A DNA stretch of 62,000 nucleotides from Symbiodinium natans (taxonomy: Eukaryota; Sar; Dinophyceae; Suessiales; Symbiodiniaceae): contig CAJNDS010002191.1 of NCBI GenBank assembly GCA_905221605.1, forward strand, positions 784,526 through 846,525. Reading direction: 5' to 3'. Below, one piece after another: positions 22,941 through 32,164 of this stretch. Under the pieces are notes generated by a model. It was not told the DNA's origin and searched no databases. It saw only the letters and a program-made list of their open reading frames with translations. The position numbers and the translations under genes were made by a program. Each line of letters starts with the position of its first letter. Positions within the stretch are counted from its first letter, which is position 1.

Positions 22941-23399
22941 ACTATTTACTTCTTGCTTTGTTCCTTTCTTTCGTTGGTTCTATCATACGCGTTTCTGTCT
23001 GTCTGTCTTTCTGCCTCGCTCTCTCCCTATCAGGTAGCTTAAGAAAACGTTTTAAAACCTTGAGCCTGAAAAACCCAAGTGTACTAAACACTCAAGCGGG
23101 TGTGAGTTTTGAATGGGTTCCCATAGTCTAGGTGTGGGGTTTCTTTGGGGGTCGCCTACAAGCTAATTGGTACCTACTGCTAAGCTGCAGGTAATGGAAA
23201 AGAGCTACAACGTTATGTCGCCAGAGCCCCAAAAACGAACCCCGTCTACATCCCGACTCCCCCTGAAGCCCAAGATCGATCGCTGAATGTGCGCTTCAGG
23301 CTTATCGGGTTCGGGGCTTCATTATTGCCGCCAAGCAGACGGGCTACACTGTTGGGAAACTCACTTCTTTGCCACCCGCCTAGCTGAGGGTGGTTAGGG

Positions 23400-23492
23400 T
23401 ACTGGGGTTCAGCCGCGCGGCGTGGAGGATGGTGTTGTAGGTGACCACAGTGGCTTCCAGCCCCGCCTCAATACGACTATTGCACCAGACAC
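23400..23492 (-). CDS. PPR exon
   Basis: After acceptor CCTTGAAG the frame reads RIEAGLEATVVTYNTILHAA, a near-consensus PPR helix A. The conserved motif AGCTAGGCGGGTGGCAAA lies just 3' of the exon (23368-23386). Confidence 0.6.
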
Positions 23493-23613
23493 CTTCAAGG
23501 ACTTGCGAATGGAGTTGGTGCGAGGTTTGAGGTGTCCATCTGATGTTTGAAGCCCCTCTCTCTAGCACAAGCTTCCCTCACGAAAGGCCCGCTTCAAGGA
23601 AGGGTCCACGAGG

Positions 23614-24285
23614 ATGCCTGTCAAGGGGCCGCTGCAACGTCATCCAGAAGACTCCTTGGCATCTTCTTTAAATTATCTTTCAGCTGCCACAATGTCTGCT
23701 GCACTTGTGTCAGACTTGTCTGACTTACTCTTCCAAAGCTATCATCAGAAAGGAACTACAGAACCCACCCTATTCCCAACAATCTGCTTGGAGTCAGATG
23801 CTGGTCATGGGCTTCAGGGAGCACAGGATATTGTGAGTCATGCAAGACCGCGAGCAGCAAAAACAAAATACCTGGCTGGACATGCAGAGATATCTGGAAT
23901 TTGGAGGAAAGCACCCCCGAAAGCTTGTGGAGCCTCAATGAGACTGAATGTCGTGAGCCCTTTTTTTTGGCGTCCGGGCTGTATGCAATATCTGCCGGAA
24001 CCAAAGGCTCAACTTCGTGAGCCCTACATCCCTGACTTGGTAGCCCAGCAACCATGTTATAATGAGGGCGCCCTTTTTTGGGTTGGTCATTTTATAAGGA
24101 AAGCCAGAAAACAAAAAAAGGGTCAAGGGCACCACTGGGCTATCAAGCTGAACATCCCTGAACCCCTTGGCGAGAAGCAGGGCCGAAGGCCATTCTCGGA
24201 GTTTGGCACGGGCGTGGATGGCCTGGGTTGCTCAGCAACGGACTGTGGGGGCTGCCGGCACACGTTTTGCATCCCTGAACCCTAA
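23614..24285 (+). CDS. 223-codon open frame, unknown
   Basis: The longest plus-strand frame in this part not explained by a repeat. It has an ATG start and mixed composition (MSAALVSDLSDLLFQSYHQK). No family is recognised. Its 3' end overlaps a minus-strand PPR-like exon, so the end at least is doubtful. Confidence 0.3.
   Translation: MPVKGPLQRHPEDSLASSLNYLSAATMSAALVSDLSDLLFQSYHQKGTTEPTLFPTICLESDAGHGLQGAQDIVSHARPRAAKTKYLAGHAEISGIWRKAPPKACGASMRLNVVSPFFWRPGCMQYLPEPKAQLREPYIPDLVAQQPCYNEGALFWVGHFIRKARKQKKGQGHHWAIKLNIPEPLGEKQGRRPFSEFGTGVDGLGCSATDCGGCRHTFCIPEP
24155..24232 (-). CDS. PPR-like half-unit exon
   Basis: After acceptor TTGCTGAG the frame reads TQAIHARAKLREWPSALLLA, a PPR helix B. Confidence 0.35.
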
Positions 24286-24366
24286 ATTAACTAAACCCTT
24301 TTTTGAACCCAGACTCTGCTCCGATCAGCTGGGAAGCAGCACATTGCCAGACTTCAACCCTAAACT

Positions 24367-24708
24367 CATGGACAGCTTACCCCCCACCCCTTCCTATACC
24401 CCCCCCTCCCCCCCATAAAACTCTTAGTGAGCAGGGGTACTTGCTTTCCTGAATCGGGAGACTTCTAGTGCATTTCTTGCTAAGCACTTGCTAAGCACTT
24501 GCTAAGCACTCGCTAAGCACTCGCTAAGCGCTCGCTACGCGCTCGGTAGGCTTTCGGTAGGCTCTCAGCAGATGCTCGATTGCTCGAGCAGCTGCTGAGG
24601 CCTTGCTGAGTGTCGAGGGCTTGCTGAGTGCTTGCTAAGAGCACGCTAGCCGCTCGATGGGGGGAGGGGGGGGTATAGCAGGGGGGGGGGGGGGGTAAGC
24701 TGTCCATG
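24367..24708. mobile_element. fold-back element with C/G-rich inverted ends
   Basis: Left end CATGGACAGCTTACCCCCC (24367 on) is matched in reverse complement by GGTAAGCTGTCCATG ending 24708. The inverted repeat continues for about 50 bases through C-rich/G-rich runs with a shared TATA between them. The interior is an 11-bp tandem array. No coding capacity. It could be a MITE-like transposon or a locally made inverted duplication. Confidence 0.6.
24470..24656. repeat. 11-bp tandem repeat, TGCTAAGCACT
   Basis: Units such as TTGCTAAGCAC and TCGCTAAGCAC decay rightwards into TCGGTAGGCT, CTTGCTGAGTG and others. It fills the interior of the fold-back element. Confidence 0.75.
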
Positions 24709-25002
24709 ATAAACCCTACACCCCAGACCCTCCGTCCGAGAGACTGTTTGCAGAAACCCGTTTGACAAGACTGCGGTTGGAACAACTCGGGCTTGGGCTG
24801 TTTGACTTCAAAAGGACTCATCTCTGGCATGCAGTTCTGCGCATAGACAAGGTCCGGGAATGATTGAGACCTGCTGACGCTGGGACCTTTAGATTGGTGG
24901 GTGCCACCCCGAGTAAAACCCCGAAATAAACCCCTTTTTGCAGCAGGACTCCTCGCCACTGCCTGCCTCATTAAACCCTTTTGCAACTGGACTCCTTGCT
25001 AA

Positions 25003-25062
25003 ACCCTAAACCCTAAACCCTAAACCCTAAACCCTAAACCCTAAACCCTAAGCCCTAAACTG
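25003..25062. repeat. telomere-like tract, CCCTAAA
   Basis: About eight CCCTAAA units, C-strand on plus. The G-strand array at 25192-25301 faces it across a 130-bp spacer. Confidence 0.95.
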
Positions 25063-25074
25063 CAAGCAAGTCCG

Positions 25075-25190
25075 ACCCTACAAGCCTGAGACTTGCGCCG
25101 GGGCGCCTTGTTCCAGTCGTATATGCTGGCGGCAGCGTGGACCATGGCCCTCCATGCTCCTCCGCCACACGTGGATATCCGAAAACCCCA
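25075..25190 (-). CDS. degenerate PPR-like exon between opposed telomere-like arrays
   Basis: The minus frame ISTCGGGAWRAMVHAAASIY has a weak PPR pattern. Boundaries are not resolved. Confidence 0.28.
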
Positions 25191-25191
25191 G

Positions 25192-25301
25192 GGTTTAGGG
25201 TTTAGGGTGTAGGGTGTAGGGTTTAGGGTTTAGGGTTTAGGGTTTAGGGTTTAGGGTTTAGGGTTTAGGGTTTAGGGTTTAGGGTTTAGGGTTTAGGGTT
25301 T
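25192..25301. repeat. telomere-like tract, TTTAGGG
   Basis: About fifteen TTTAGGG units with two TGTAGGG variants. It is the longest near-perfect array in the window. Confidence 0.95.
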
Positions 25302-26412
25302 TTTTTTCCAGGGTTGAGGGTTTAGAGTCCAAGACGCCCCGTGTTGCCCAGCGGCCCTGGGCCTGACCCTAAGTGACCCCTCCTCCCCTTCGCAGGAACA
25401 GCAAGTGCTCAGGGTCTACTGAGTACTACTGTTGGCTTAGGAGCCCCCCCCCCCCCCCCAAAAACATCGAAGTCTTCTTCCCTACGAGGGGTCATGGGGA
25501 TTATGTGCTTTTTTTGGGGTGGGGGGGGGGGGGGGGTTCTTAAGCAATAGTAGACTAGCAACCGGAGAGTTGGACACAGCTAGGGTGAACCCTGACCCTT
25601 CACTGCTGGTTCCTCCAGGTTGCGCAGAGAGGACCGCGGCGGCCGCGGCGCAGCTGAGTCCCTGAAAAAGCGATGGCCCGCCGCCATCCTGAAACATTTG
25701 GGGGGTGTTTCGACTCTCACACTGGCGCACACGCTGGTTTGGGGGGTGTTTAGGGTTTAGTTTGGGGTTTGGGGTTTAGGGTTTAGGGACTTCGGAAGTC
25801 TTGAGCATCCAATGAGCAGGAGATGCTGGGAGGTTTCGGGCCTATAGGGCTCAAGGTAGGCTCAAGATTTCAGCAGATAGCCAGGGCCCTATAAATCCGA
25901 TACACCCTACAAAGAGGCCTCAAAACTGAGCGGAGCTACTGGCCTGCTCCAACAGCCGACCCAAAGCGGGAGAAGGTGCAGCGCTGGCAAGTTGGTCTGT
26001 ACCGGCTGGACGGTGTCCCTAAAGAGGCTAAAGCTCCTAAACTACTGGGTGGTTTGCACACTGGGCTGTTCCAAGGACGTGTTTTGTCTCAAGCTCCAAA
26101 CCACGCGCAACTGCGAGGAGGGAGATTCTTCGAGAAGGGCGTCCAACTCAGGATGGCTTCTGGTCCCTGGGCGCGGCTGCGAACTTGGATCACCATAAAC
26201 CCTGAACCCTAAACCCTAAACAAGCTTCTTCTGGACTTCGGGAGTAGTTAGCAGGGCTTCTGAAGGCCATGCGGGCAATGCCAACGGGATAGCCACATGT
26301 CTCATCCTATGCGGTATGGAAGTGCAGCTTACCCAGTGTGGGAATCCGAACACGCCGAACGAACATCTCTCAAGCCTGTGAATTCTGAGAAGCAACCTGT
26401 GAATGCTATGTG

Positions 26413-26503
26413 CTTAAGAACCCCTAAACTTTTTTAAAACAATAGTACTCCCTATATTCCCCCTTTAAGGAAGAATAGTTTTCGTTTTTTGAGGGTTCGT
26501 AAG
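26413..26503. mobile_element. MITE-like inverted-repeat element, family 2 copy B
   Basis: Ends CTTAAGAACCCCTAAAC and the complement of GAGGGTTCGTAAG flank an A/T-rich core sharing AATAGTACTCCC and GGAAGAATA with the copy at 10015. It sits just 3' of a PPR-like exon. Confidence 0.55.
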
Positions 26504-26519
26504 CAACTCGTAGATGAGA

Positions 26520-26660
26520 GCTGGCTTTGACAACCCGAGAACCCAAGCACCTAGCCCCTGCCAGCGGCCAGTTTTGGTTCCGAAGCGGGCGCGCGCATGA
26601 AAGGAGCTGCTGCTTCTCCCGGGCCTTCATGGCTGGTGCTCCATGCGAGGGTTTACCAAG
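26520..26660 (-). CDS. PPR-like exon
   Basis: The frame KQQLLSCARPLRNQNWPLAG resembles the end of PPR helix A plus helix B. Splice sites are not certain. Confidence 0.38.
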
Positions 26661-26992
26661 ATGATGGGCTTTGCTTCTATTGTAGCATAGGTTTAGGATA
26701 CCCAAAGGGGGCCACGGCTTTGATCAGCCCCCCCCCCATCTGGGTTTCTAGTCCTACGAGGCTATCGGCGCAAGTCGAAGCTTAAGGATAGTTGGGTCGG
26801 GACACACCTCTGGGTCCAGGATGTCTTTGCTCTAGAGAGAGATTTTCCAATCGTGATTTCCCGACTTTGTTGCAGCGAAAAAGATGTGATTTTTGCTCAT
26901 GGCTCAGCTCCCTGTGCTCTGGCTCTGCTAGGTTGATCAATCCCGACCCTGATTAAAACCTACGGTCCATAAGCACGCCCGTGTCTCCCGCA

Positions 26993-27235
26993 CGCCCAGG
27001 GAAACTCGGGCTGAGGTCGCGACGCAAGGTGAGTTTAACGGGTAGGAGTGCCAACAAGAACGAAGGCAAGCTGCTCAAGAGCCAGCTAGAAGCTGGCTTT
27101 TGCGACTTCGGGCTTGAGATGTTCATGAAACCCATCCTAGACCTGAGAACAAGAAGAAGCCCGGAACAAGAGCTCCCTCCAACGCACGCCTGGGTTTATG
27201 AAGTGCTTGTGCCATGCCCCAACACAAGTTGCTAG
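26993..27235 (+). CDS. possible 3'-terminal exon, unknown
   Basis: The plus frame is open from an AG at about 26999 to a stop at 27235, with charged composition (LLKSQLEAGFCDFGLEMFMK). No start codon is near, so it would be an internal or last exon. No family is recognised. Confidence 0.33.
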   Translation, partial: RPGKLGLRSRRKVSLTGRSANKNEGKLLKSQLEAGFCDFGLEMFMKPILDLRTRRSPEQELPPTHAWVYEVLVPCPNTSC

Positions 27236-27483
27236 ATACAACCGCCACACAATGCTACACTGTTACAACCTGCTTCAGTCCGACATTTCTGGGCTCCAGG
27301 CGGCGTGCCTTGAACCGTCCCCTTGTCAGACTTCGTTGGTCTCCTTGGCCGGATTCTTGTGCAGCCACTCTCGCCTTCCCAACCCTGCTTTGGTTTTGAG
27401 GGCGAGGCTGGCAGAGGCAGCACAAAGGAACTAACTAAGCCCCCTGCCCCCCCCCCGCCCCTCCCCAAAAAAAAGCATTAAAA

Positions 27484-27569
27484 AAAAAAACGAACTCCGA
27501 GGGGCTGGAGCGATCTAAAGAGCTGAAGTGCCCGTCGCCACACCGACGCGGCGTTGAAGGCCCGGGCTG
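27484..27569 (-). CDS. PPR exon
   Basis: After acceptor GTCATGTCAG the frame reads AFNAASVWRRALQLFRSLQP, PPR helix B with the start of the next loop. A perfect hairpin (AGCCCTGC / GCAGGGCT) lies just upstream at 27583-27602. Confidence 0.5.
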
Positions 27570-27714
27570 CTGACATGACGCAGCCCTGCCGCGCAGGGCT
27601 CTTACGTTCCTACGGGGGGCGCATCTAAAGGGTTGTTTTTCTGGGCTCGTGGGGTGTTCGTTAGGGTTCTATCAGGCTTAAGAGGGGGCTTGCAGTGAGG
27701 GGGTCTAGGGGCCC

Positions 27715-28149
27715 ATGTCGCTTACGGGGGCTTATAAAGGGTTCGTAGGGTGTGTTCGTAGGTTTGTAAGGCTTAAGAGTGGGCTTGGAATGAGGGAGTT
27801 TGGGGGGCCCAGGTCAATCATATTTCGTTCTTGGACTAGGCTATTGGAGAAGCTTTGGCGTTTGGGCTGGCTTACGGACCCAAGAGCGATTCCTGAGCTT
27901 GACGCTGCCAGACGAAATATGCGCATTGACAACAAGCTTGCGGGCTCCTGCAGAAGGGCAGGGCTGGCGGAGCCCGAGCATTTCCGAGCAGGCTTTGTGG
28001 ACAGGAAAGCCAGGGCCCTCTGCCTGTCCCCCACGAGACGAGAGACGACGTGGCATTTTCCTTCGGCTCTACTGGTTTCAGTTTCAGGCTCTCTGAGAGA
28101 ACCTCTGACCTTTAAGCCGGGGCACGCAACATCACAACTCTCCACCTAA
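27715..28149 (+). CDS. ambiguous open frame, both strands open
   Basis: A 144-codon plus frame (PELDAARRNMRIDNKLAGSC in the middle) and a 137-codon minus frame both look protein-like. I cannot choose between them. No family is recognised on either strand. Confidence 0.25.
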   Translation: MSLTGAYKGFVGCVRRFVRLKSGLGMREFGGPRSIIFRSWTRLLEKLWRLGWLTDPRAIPELDAARRNMRIDNKLAGSCRRAGLAEPEHFRAGFVDRKARALCLSPTRRETTWHFPSALLVSVSGSLREPLTFKPGHATSQLST

Positions 28150-28658
28150 CAAACTCGAGGTCCTAACCCAGGCCGAGAAAAGCAAGAGCGTTTAACCTAA
28201 TCACAGCCATCCGATTACCCTTCGGGCGCGGCTTGAGCCGAAATTGAGCAAAGATGGCCATAATCCCTACACCCCCCTTATTCGTAAACCCTGGAAAAGG
28301 GCCGCACCTGGTCAGGCTGGATCGATTGCGCTCCCATGTTTCGGAAGAGCTCCTTTCCAAACTGCTGAGCCCCCCCCCCTCGTGGGTTTATCTAAGTGTC
28401 ATGCAGGGAAACCCCGACTCTTGACGAGTCGAGCCCAACAACACCAGGCACTCCAGTGTCTGCATGCGGACCCTAGGCCCTAAGCTGTGTCTTCAAGGCC
28501 GGTAACAAAGACTAAGCGTTGGGTTACTGTTCCCTATTTGGGGCAAGGCCGCCCCTTTGCTTGCGGGGGGCGTAAAACCCTGAGCCCGAAAAGGCCGTAC
28601 GAAGCAAGATGCTGCACAGCTCTGCGGGGAGCCTTGTACCCCAGCAGGGGTGGGACAT

Positions 28659-28979
28659 CTAGCTTCTAATTCTGGCTCGCGGATAGGAAAAAGCGGGGGT
28701 CCTCCGCCTGCTGCCAGCGGCCGGCTTCACCTCACGACACAGCATCTGTAGCACGCGACCTTCAAGCTGCCATACCCAGCGACATCCAAAATGCGAAGTC
28801 CGACTTCTGGTACCTACTGCAGGGCTGAGGAAAGCCAGGCAGAATCGCCTCATTTCTGCCGGGCCACATGAAGTCAGAGCTGCGCCATAGCTGATCACAT
28901 CCTTGGCTTGAAGTCTAAGAGCTCTAAACTTGAATGGCCACACAACCTTTCTCAGAGGAGGGAATGGAGACCCTTGCAT
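28659..28979 (-). CDS. PPR exon with long tail
   Basis: The frame opens near an AG at about 28955 and contains LQAKDVISYGAALTSCGPAE, a clear PPR helix A. It then stays open with basic composition to a stop at 28659. Either this is a 3'-terminal exon or the true donor is inside. Confidence 0.5.
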   Translation of the reverse strand: MQGSPFPPLRKVVWPFKFRALRLQAKDVISYGAALTSCGPAEMRRFCLAFLSPAVGTRSRTSHFGCRWVWQLEGRVLQMLCREVKPAAGSRRRTPAFSYPRARIRS

Positions 28980-29149
28980 GGTCGGGTACCCTCAGCCATC
29001 GGGCAGTCCTAGCTCAAACCCAGAATCTTAGACAAGGCTCCGTTCACCCGCCCCCCTCTCCGCCCACCCCCACCATCCCCGATTTGGGTTGCCGGTGCTA
29101 AGGGGAATCCACAAGCCCTAAACCATCTCGAGCCTACGGCCTTTTCAAC

Positions 29150-29245
29150 CCTAAACCCTAAACTCCCGAAACTCCCTAAACTCCCGAAACTCCCTGGACC
29201 CTAAACCCTCAACTCCCTAAACCCTGAGCCCTAAACTCCCTAAAC
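29150..29245. repeat. telomere-like tract, degenerate CCCTAAACT
   Basis: Mixed CCCTAAA, CCCTAAACT and CCCGAAACT units. Confidence 0.8.
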
Positions 29246-29251
29246 CCGACA

Positions 29252-29340
29252 ACTCATGATGCTGGCCGCAGGTGCCGGCGTGACCTGCGCTTGCCCGAGG
29301 GAGCAGAACAGCCGCAGGGCAAGCCTTGGCTTCGCTCTCT
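29252..29340 (-). CDS. PPR-like exon
   Basis: The frame AKPRLALRLFCSLGQAQVTP matches PPR helix B plus the inter-repeat loop (LALRLF...V-x-P). The next exon in the sense direction (28979) begins with a helix A, as expected if both belong to one gene. Confidence 0.4.
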
Positions 29341-29659
29341 TAGGGGCTCCTAATGGGGGGGGGGGGAGGGGGGGGGGGGGCCCTCTTTCTTGGGCTTAGG
29401 GTTTATGGAGGGTTTTGGGTTAAGGGTTTATAAGGGCTTAGGGTTGAGGGTTTATAAGGGTTGGGGTTTTGGGTGTGTAGGGTTTCGGGCTTCCTTACAG
29501 ACACAGCTGGGTGGCACACACTGCAATTGCCAAACCCGCTGCTTCCCTCAGTCCAGCTGGATATCCTGTGTGCCACGTGAAGCGACGGCAAACCGCACCA
29601 CACGTCCTCTTTTTCAAACCAATATACAGCTTGTCACATGGTATTCAACGCAGTTTTGG

Positions 29660-31573
29660 CTAGCTAGGACACACAGGCAGGCTCAGGGTTTGAGACCTGT
29701 CCTCGTCGTCGTTTGGCTGTGGCTCCGGTCGGAACACAGGGGCCAAGAACTTCTCGTCCAGGTTGGACCACCACCTCCCCAGGCTCCTCCTCACAGTTGT
29801 GCCCACACTGAAAGTCCGGGGCGTCGAGTCGACCAGGCCTGCAGGGCGGGGCTGGAGGCGGAGAAGGCGCATCACCACGGGGAAGAGCGTCCCGAAGACA
29901 AGGCAGTTCACAAGGACGATGCCGAGCACCGTCGTCACCATGAGGCGATCCACATGCGACTGCTCATCTTCCGGCGGCACTGCCCGGAGGATCAGCGCGT
30001 ACGCGATCGTGCCACGCATGCAGCCAGCCATTCCCACCATGCAGAGCTCCTTAGCATTGAGCGAGAGTGGCCGGCCGCCCTTGATCAGCCGCATGGCCAC
30101 TGCGAGGACGAGGATGGAAATCGTGCGGGCACCTACGATACAAATGATGTAGTAAAAAATGAGGTGGAACTGAAAGCCAACATCGGCTCCCTCAGAAGTG
30201 TAGGCGACGGCCGTCAACCCGAAGTAGCCAAAGACAACACTCTCTGCCATGTACGCCATGAGTTCCGCAAGCTCACTTGTGAACATCTGCGCCTCCCGCG
30301 ACAGCCCATGCTGAGCGTAGTGTCCACTGAGTACGGAGCACACAAAGAGAGCAAAGATGGACGACAACTCGCAAATCTCCGTCAGGATGTAGCAAGCATA
30401 GTTGCAGCCGAAGAGAAGCACCACAGGCCTCATCACCTCCTTCTGCAACACTTTGCCGTGCTTGAAGAGGAGCGATGTAGCAAGGCCGAACGCGATACCC
30501 AGTGCCGAGGAGCATGCAAAGACTTTGAGCAGCCGCCCGAAGAGCTCAAGCAGCGGAGGCAGCGATGTGGCATCCTCCACTGAAGTGCTCAGCAGAATGG
30601 ACACCACGTCGTTGAGCACGCCTTCTCCGAAGATGACAGCATACAATTGGGGGAAGTCCGACGCCGAAATGAAGGCCATTGGGGCCACGGTGTCTGTCGA
30701 AGCCAAGACTGATGCGAGAATCAATCGATTCTGCGGCGGAATCACGAAGGGATCGCCGGTAGCAGGGTGTATCGTGAAGATCTCAGAGCCGAAATAGATC
30801 AGCAGGAAAATGCACACAGTGCCCGTAATCCCTAATGCGCAGATGTAGCCACCGAAGCGGAAGAACTTCTGCTTGTCAAGGTTGAAGCCCGCGGCGAAGA
30901 TTACCATCGGAAGCAGCATGTAGCTGAACATGTCATAACTAAAAGAAGCCGGCCTGCCCGAGAAGGATTTCATGATGTAACCGGCGATTAGGCCTACCAC
31001 CACTGCTGCGCCAGTTTCATGCAGCACCTGGCAGACTTGGAAAACATAGCTCCAGCCAACGTACGCCAGGAGCAGAAGAACGCAGAAGAAGTCCTCCAAT
31101 CCAAACACTTCGTGCATTCGTCCACCAGACCCCGAGGCAGTGGTAAGCACCAGGCCACATGCCTTGGTGGTGGTTGTGCCGCATGCCGGGACGATGTCGA
31201 ACGGGGGTCCGTTGCTGTACCAATCAATGCAGAACACATCGTAGCTAGTTTCGGGATAGATTGCATCATTCTGAATGATGAATCGGCAGCTCTCGGACTT
31301 CTGGCAGGTGACATGCGGATAGCCCGTGAGCTGCCGCCAGGAGGGTGCCTTCAGGCGCTTCGGGTTGTGCTTCAACGCAGCACAGGACAGCATGGCCGTG
31401 CCGGTGGTGTTTGTAAAGCGAGCAGAGACGCAGAGTGTTCGGCGCTGGGGGGCGATTGACTGGCACTCATTGATGGTGTAGTCTGGAGACACGGGGTTGC
31501 CTGCCGATGCCAGCGAGTGTGCAAGGAGCGCCGGCCACCAAACTGTGCGTAGCAGCTTCGCTCTCTGACTCAT
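29660..31573 (-). CDS. Na+/H+ exchanger (CPA1/NHE family)
   Basis: Predicted 637-residue membrane antiporter exchanging Na+ (or K+) for H+. I chose ATG 31573 because it starts a signal-peptide-like segment (MSQRAKLLRTVWWPALLAHS). The frame stays open 93 codons further upstream. Residues about 27-160 form a Cys-containing region that would face the lumen or outside. The first later membrane segment is at about 161-184. Family signatures follow: STDTVAP at 292-298 (usual TDPVA; Pro replaced by Thr), the ion-site motif FGEGVLND at 315-322 with the Asn-Asp pair of electroneutral exchangers, and MRGTIAYAL at about 519-527 with its conserved Arg. The C-terminal tail is short and acidic (NDDEDRSQ). 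No intron interrupts it, unlike the multi-exon genes around it. PPR exons on the same strand flank both sides. The organelle or membrane where it acts cannot be told. Confidence 0.92.
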   Translation of the reverse strand: MSQRAKLLRTVWWPALLAHSLASAGNPVSPDYTINECQSIAPQRRTLCVSARFTNTTGTAMLSCAALKHNPKRLKAPSWRQLTGYPHVTCQKSESCRFIIQNDAIYPETSYDVFCIDWYSNGPPFDIVPACGTTTTKACGLVLTTASGSGGRMHEVFGLEDFFCVLLLLAYVGWSYVFQVCQVLHETGAAVVVGLIAGYIMKSFSGRPASFSYDMFSYMLLPMVIFAAGFNLDKQKFFRFGGYICALGITGTVCIFLLIYFGSEIFTIHPATGDPFVIPPQNRLILASVLASTDTVAPMAFISASDFPQLYAVIFGEGVLNDVVSILLSTSVEDATSLPPLLELFGRLLKVFACSSALGIAFGLATSLLFKHGKVLQKEVMRPVVLLFGCNYACYILTEICELSSIFALFVCSVLSGHYAQHGLSREAQMFTSELAELMAYMAESVVFGYFGLTAVAYTSEGADVGFQFHLIFYYIICIVGARTISILVLAVAMRLIKGGRPLSLNAKELCMVGMAGCMRGTIAYALILRAVPPEDEQSHVDRLMVTTVLGIVLVNCLVFGTLFPVVMRLLRLQPRPAGLVDSTPRTFSVGTTVRRSLGRWWSNLDEKFLAPVFRPEPQPNDDEDRSQTLSLPVCPS

Positions 31574-31939
31574 CGGAGCCGAGGGCAGGCTGAGGAGGCA
31601 ATGGCCGAGCACCACAGTTGAGTTTAGGGCTTCGGGGCTTTCACGCTTCAGACTTGATGTTTGCAGCTTAGGATGCGCGGTGCTGTTTCCCCTCTGCCGT
31701 GTCCAAGCCCGACTGCATTCGGAAGCACTTCGCTCTAAACTCCAAGGCCCCCAAATCCACCGGCTCAAACGACGGAAGCTTGAACTACAACTACAAGTCT
31801 CCACAATCGCATACCTTCCACAATCCCAGCCCTCCACTGCCCTAAACCACAAGCGCCCCCCCCCCCAACACCCATCTGCTCCTGGAAGTCTTACGGTGCC
31901 CTAAAGCCTTTTGAACACGGGACTCGGGTCTTGCCATGA

Positions 31940-32164
31940 TCAGGTCTCTACATTCTCGTCCCTTTTGGGGGCCCGACAATGCAAGGTGCCGTCAAGAAGT
32001 AGCCAACAGGGACCCTTATTCGTAGGCCGCAGATCTTTCCCTAGTCGGAGCGCAATCCCGAAAGGAAACCCACCCGAAGCTTGACCAACATGGTGTCCAA
32101 AAGGCTGCCACTGCTCGGCCCTCGCACAAGCGACCGTCGTCGAACTGTAGCTTGTGATGTCGGC
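31940..32164 (-). CDS. PPR gene, last visible exon
   Basis: After acceptor GCAACAG the frame starts ADITSYSSTTVACARAEQWQ, covering helix A and the start of helix B. It remains open with basic composition to a stop at 31940, so it could be the 3' end of the PPR gene whose other exons lie at 33.0-37.2 kb on the same strand. Confidence 0.52.
   Translation of the reverse strand, partial: ADITSYSSTTVACARAEQWQPFGHHVGQASGGFPFGIALRLGKDLRPTNKGPCWLLLDGTLHCRAPKRDENVET

Noticed and set aside
24470-24656. CRISPR-like array
   Set aside because: Contiguous 11-bp units without spacers in a nuclear genome; simple tandem repeat.
29390-30583. 397-codon open frame on plus
   Set aside because: Antisense to the exchanger gene; His/Arg/Glu-rich translation typical of the reverse of a membrane protein.
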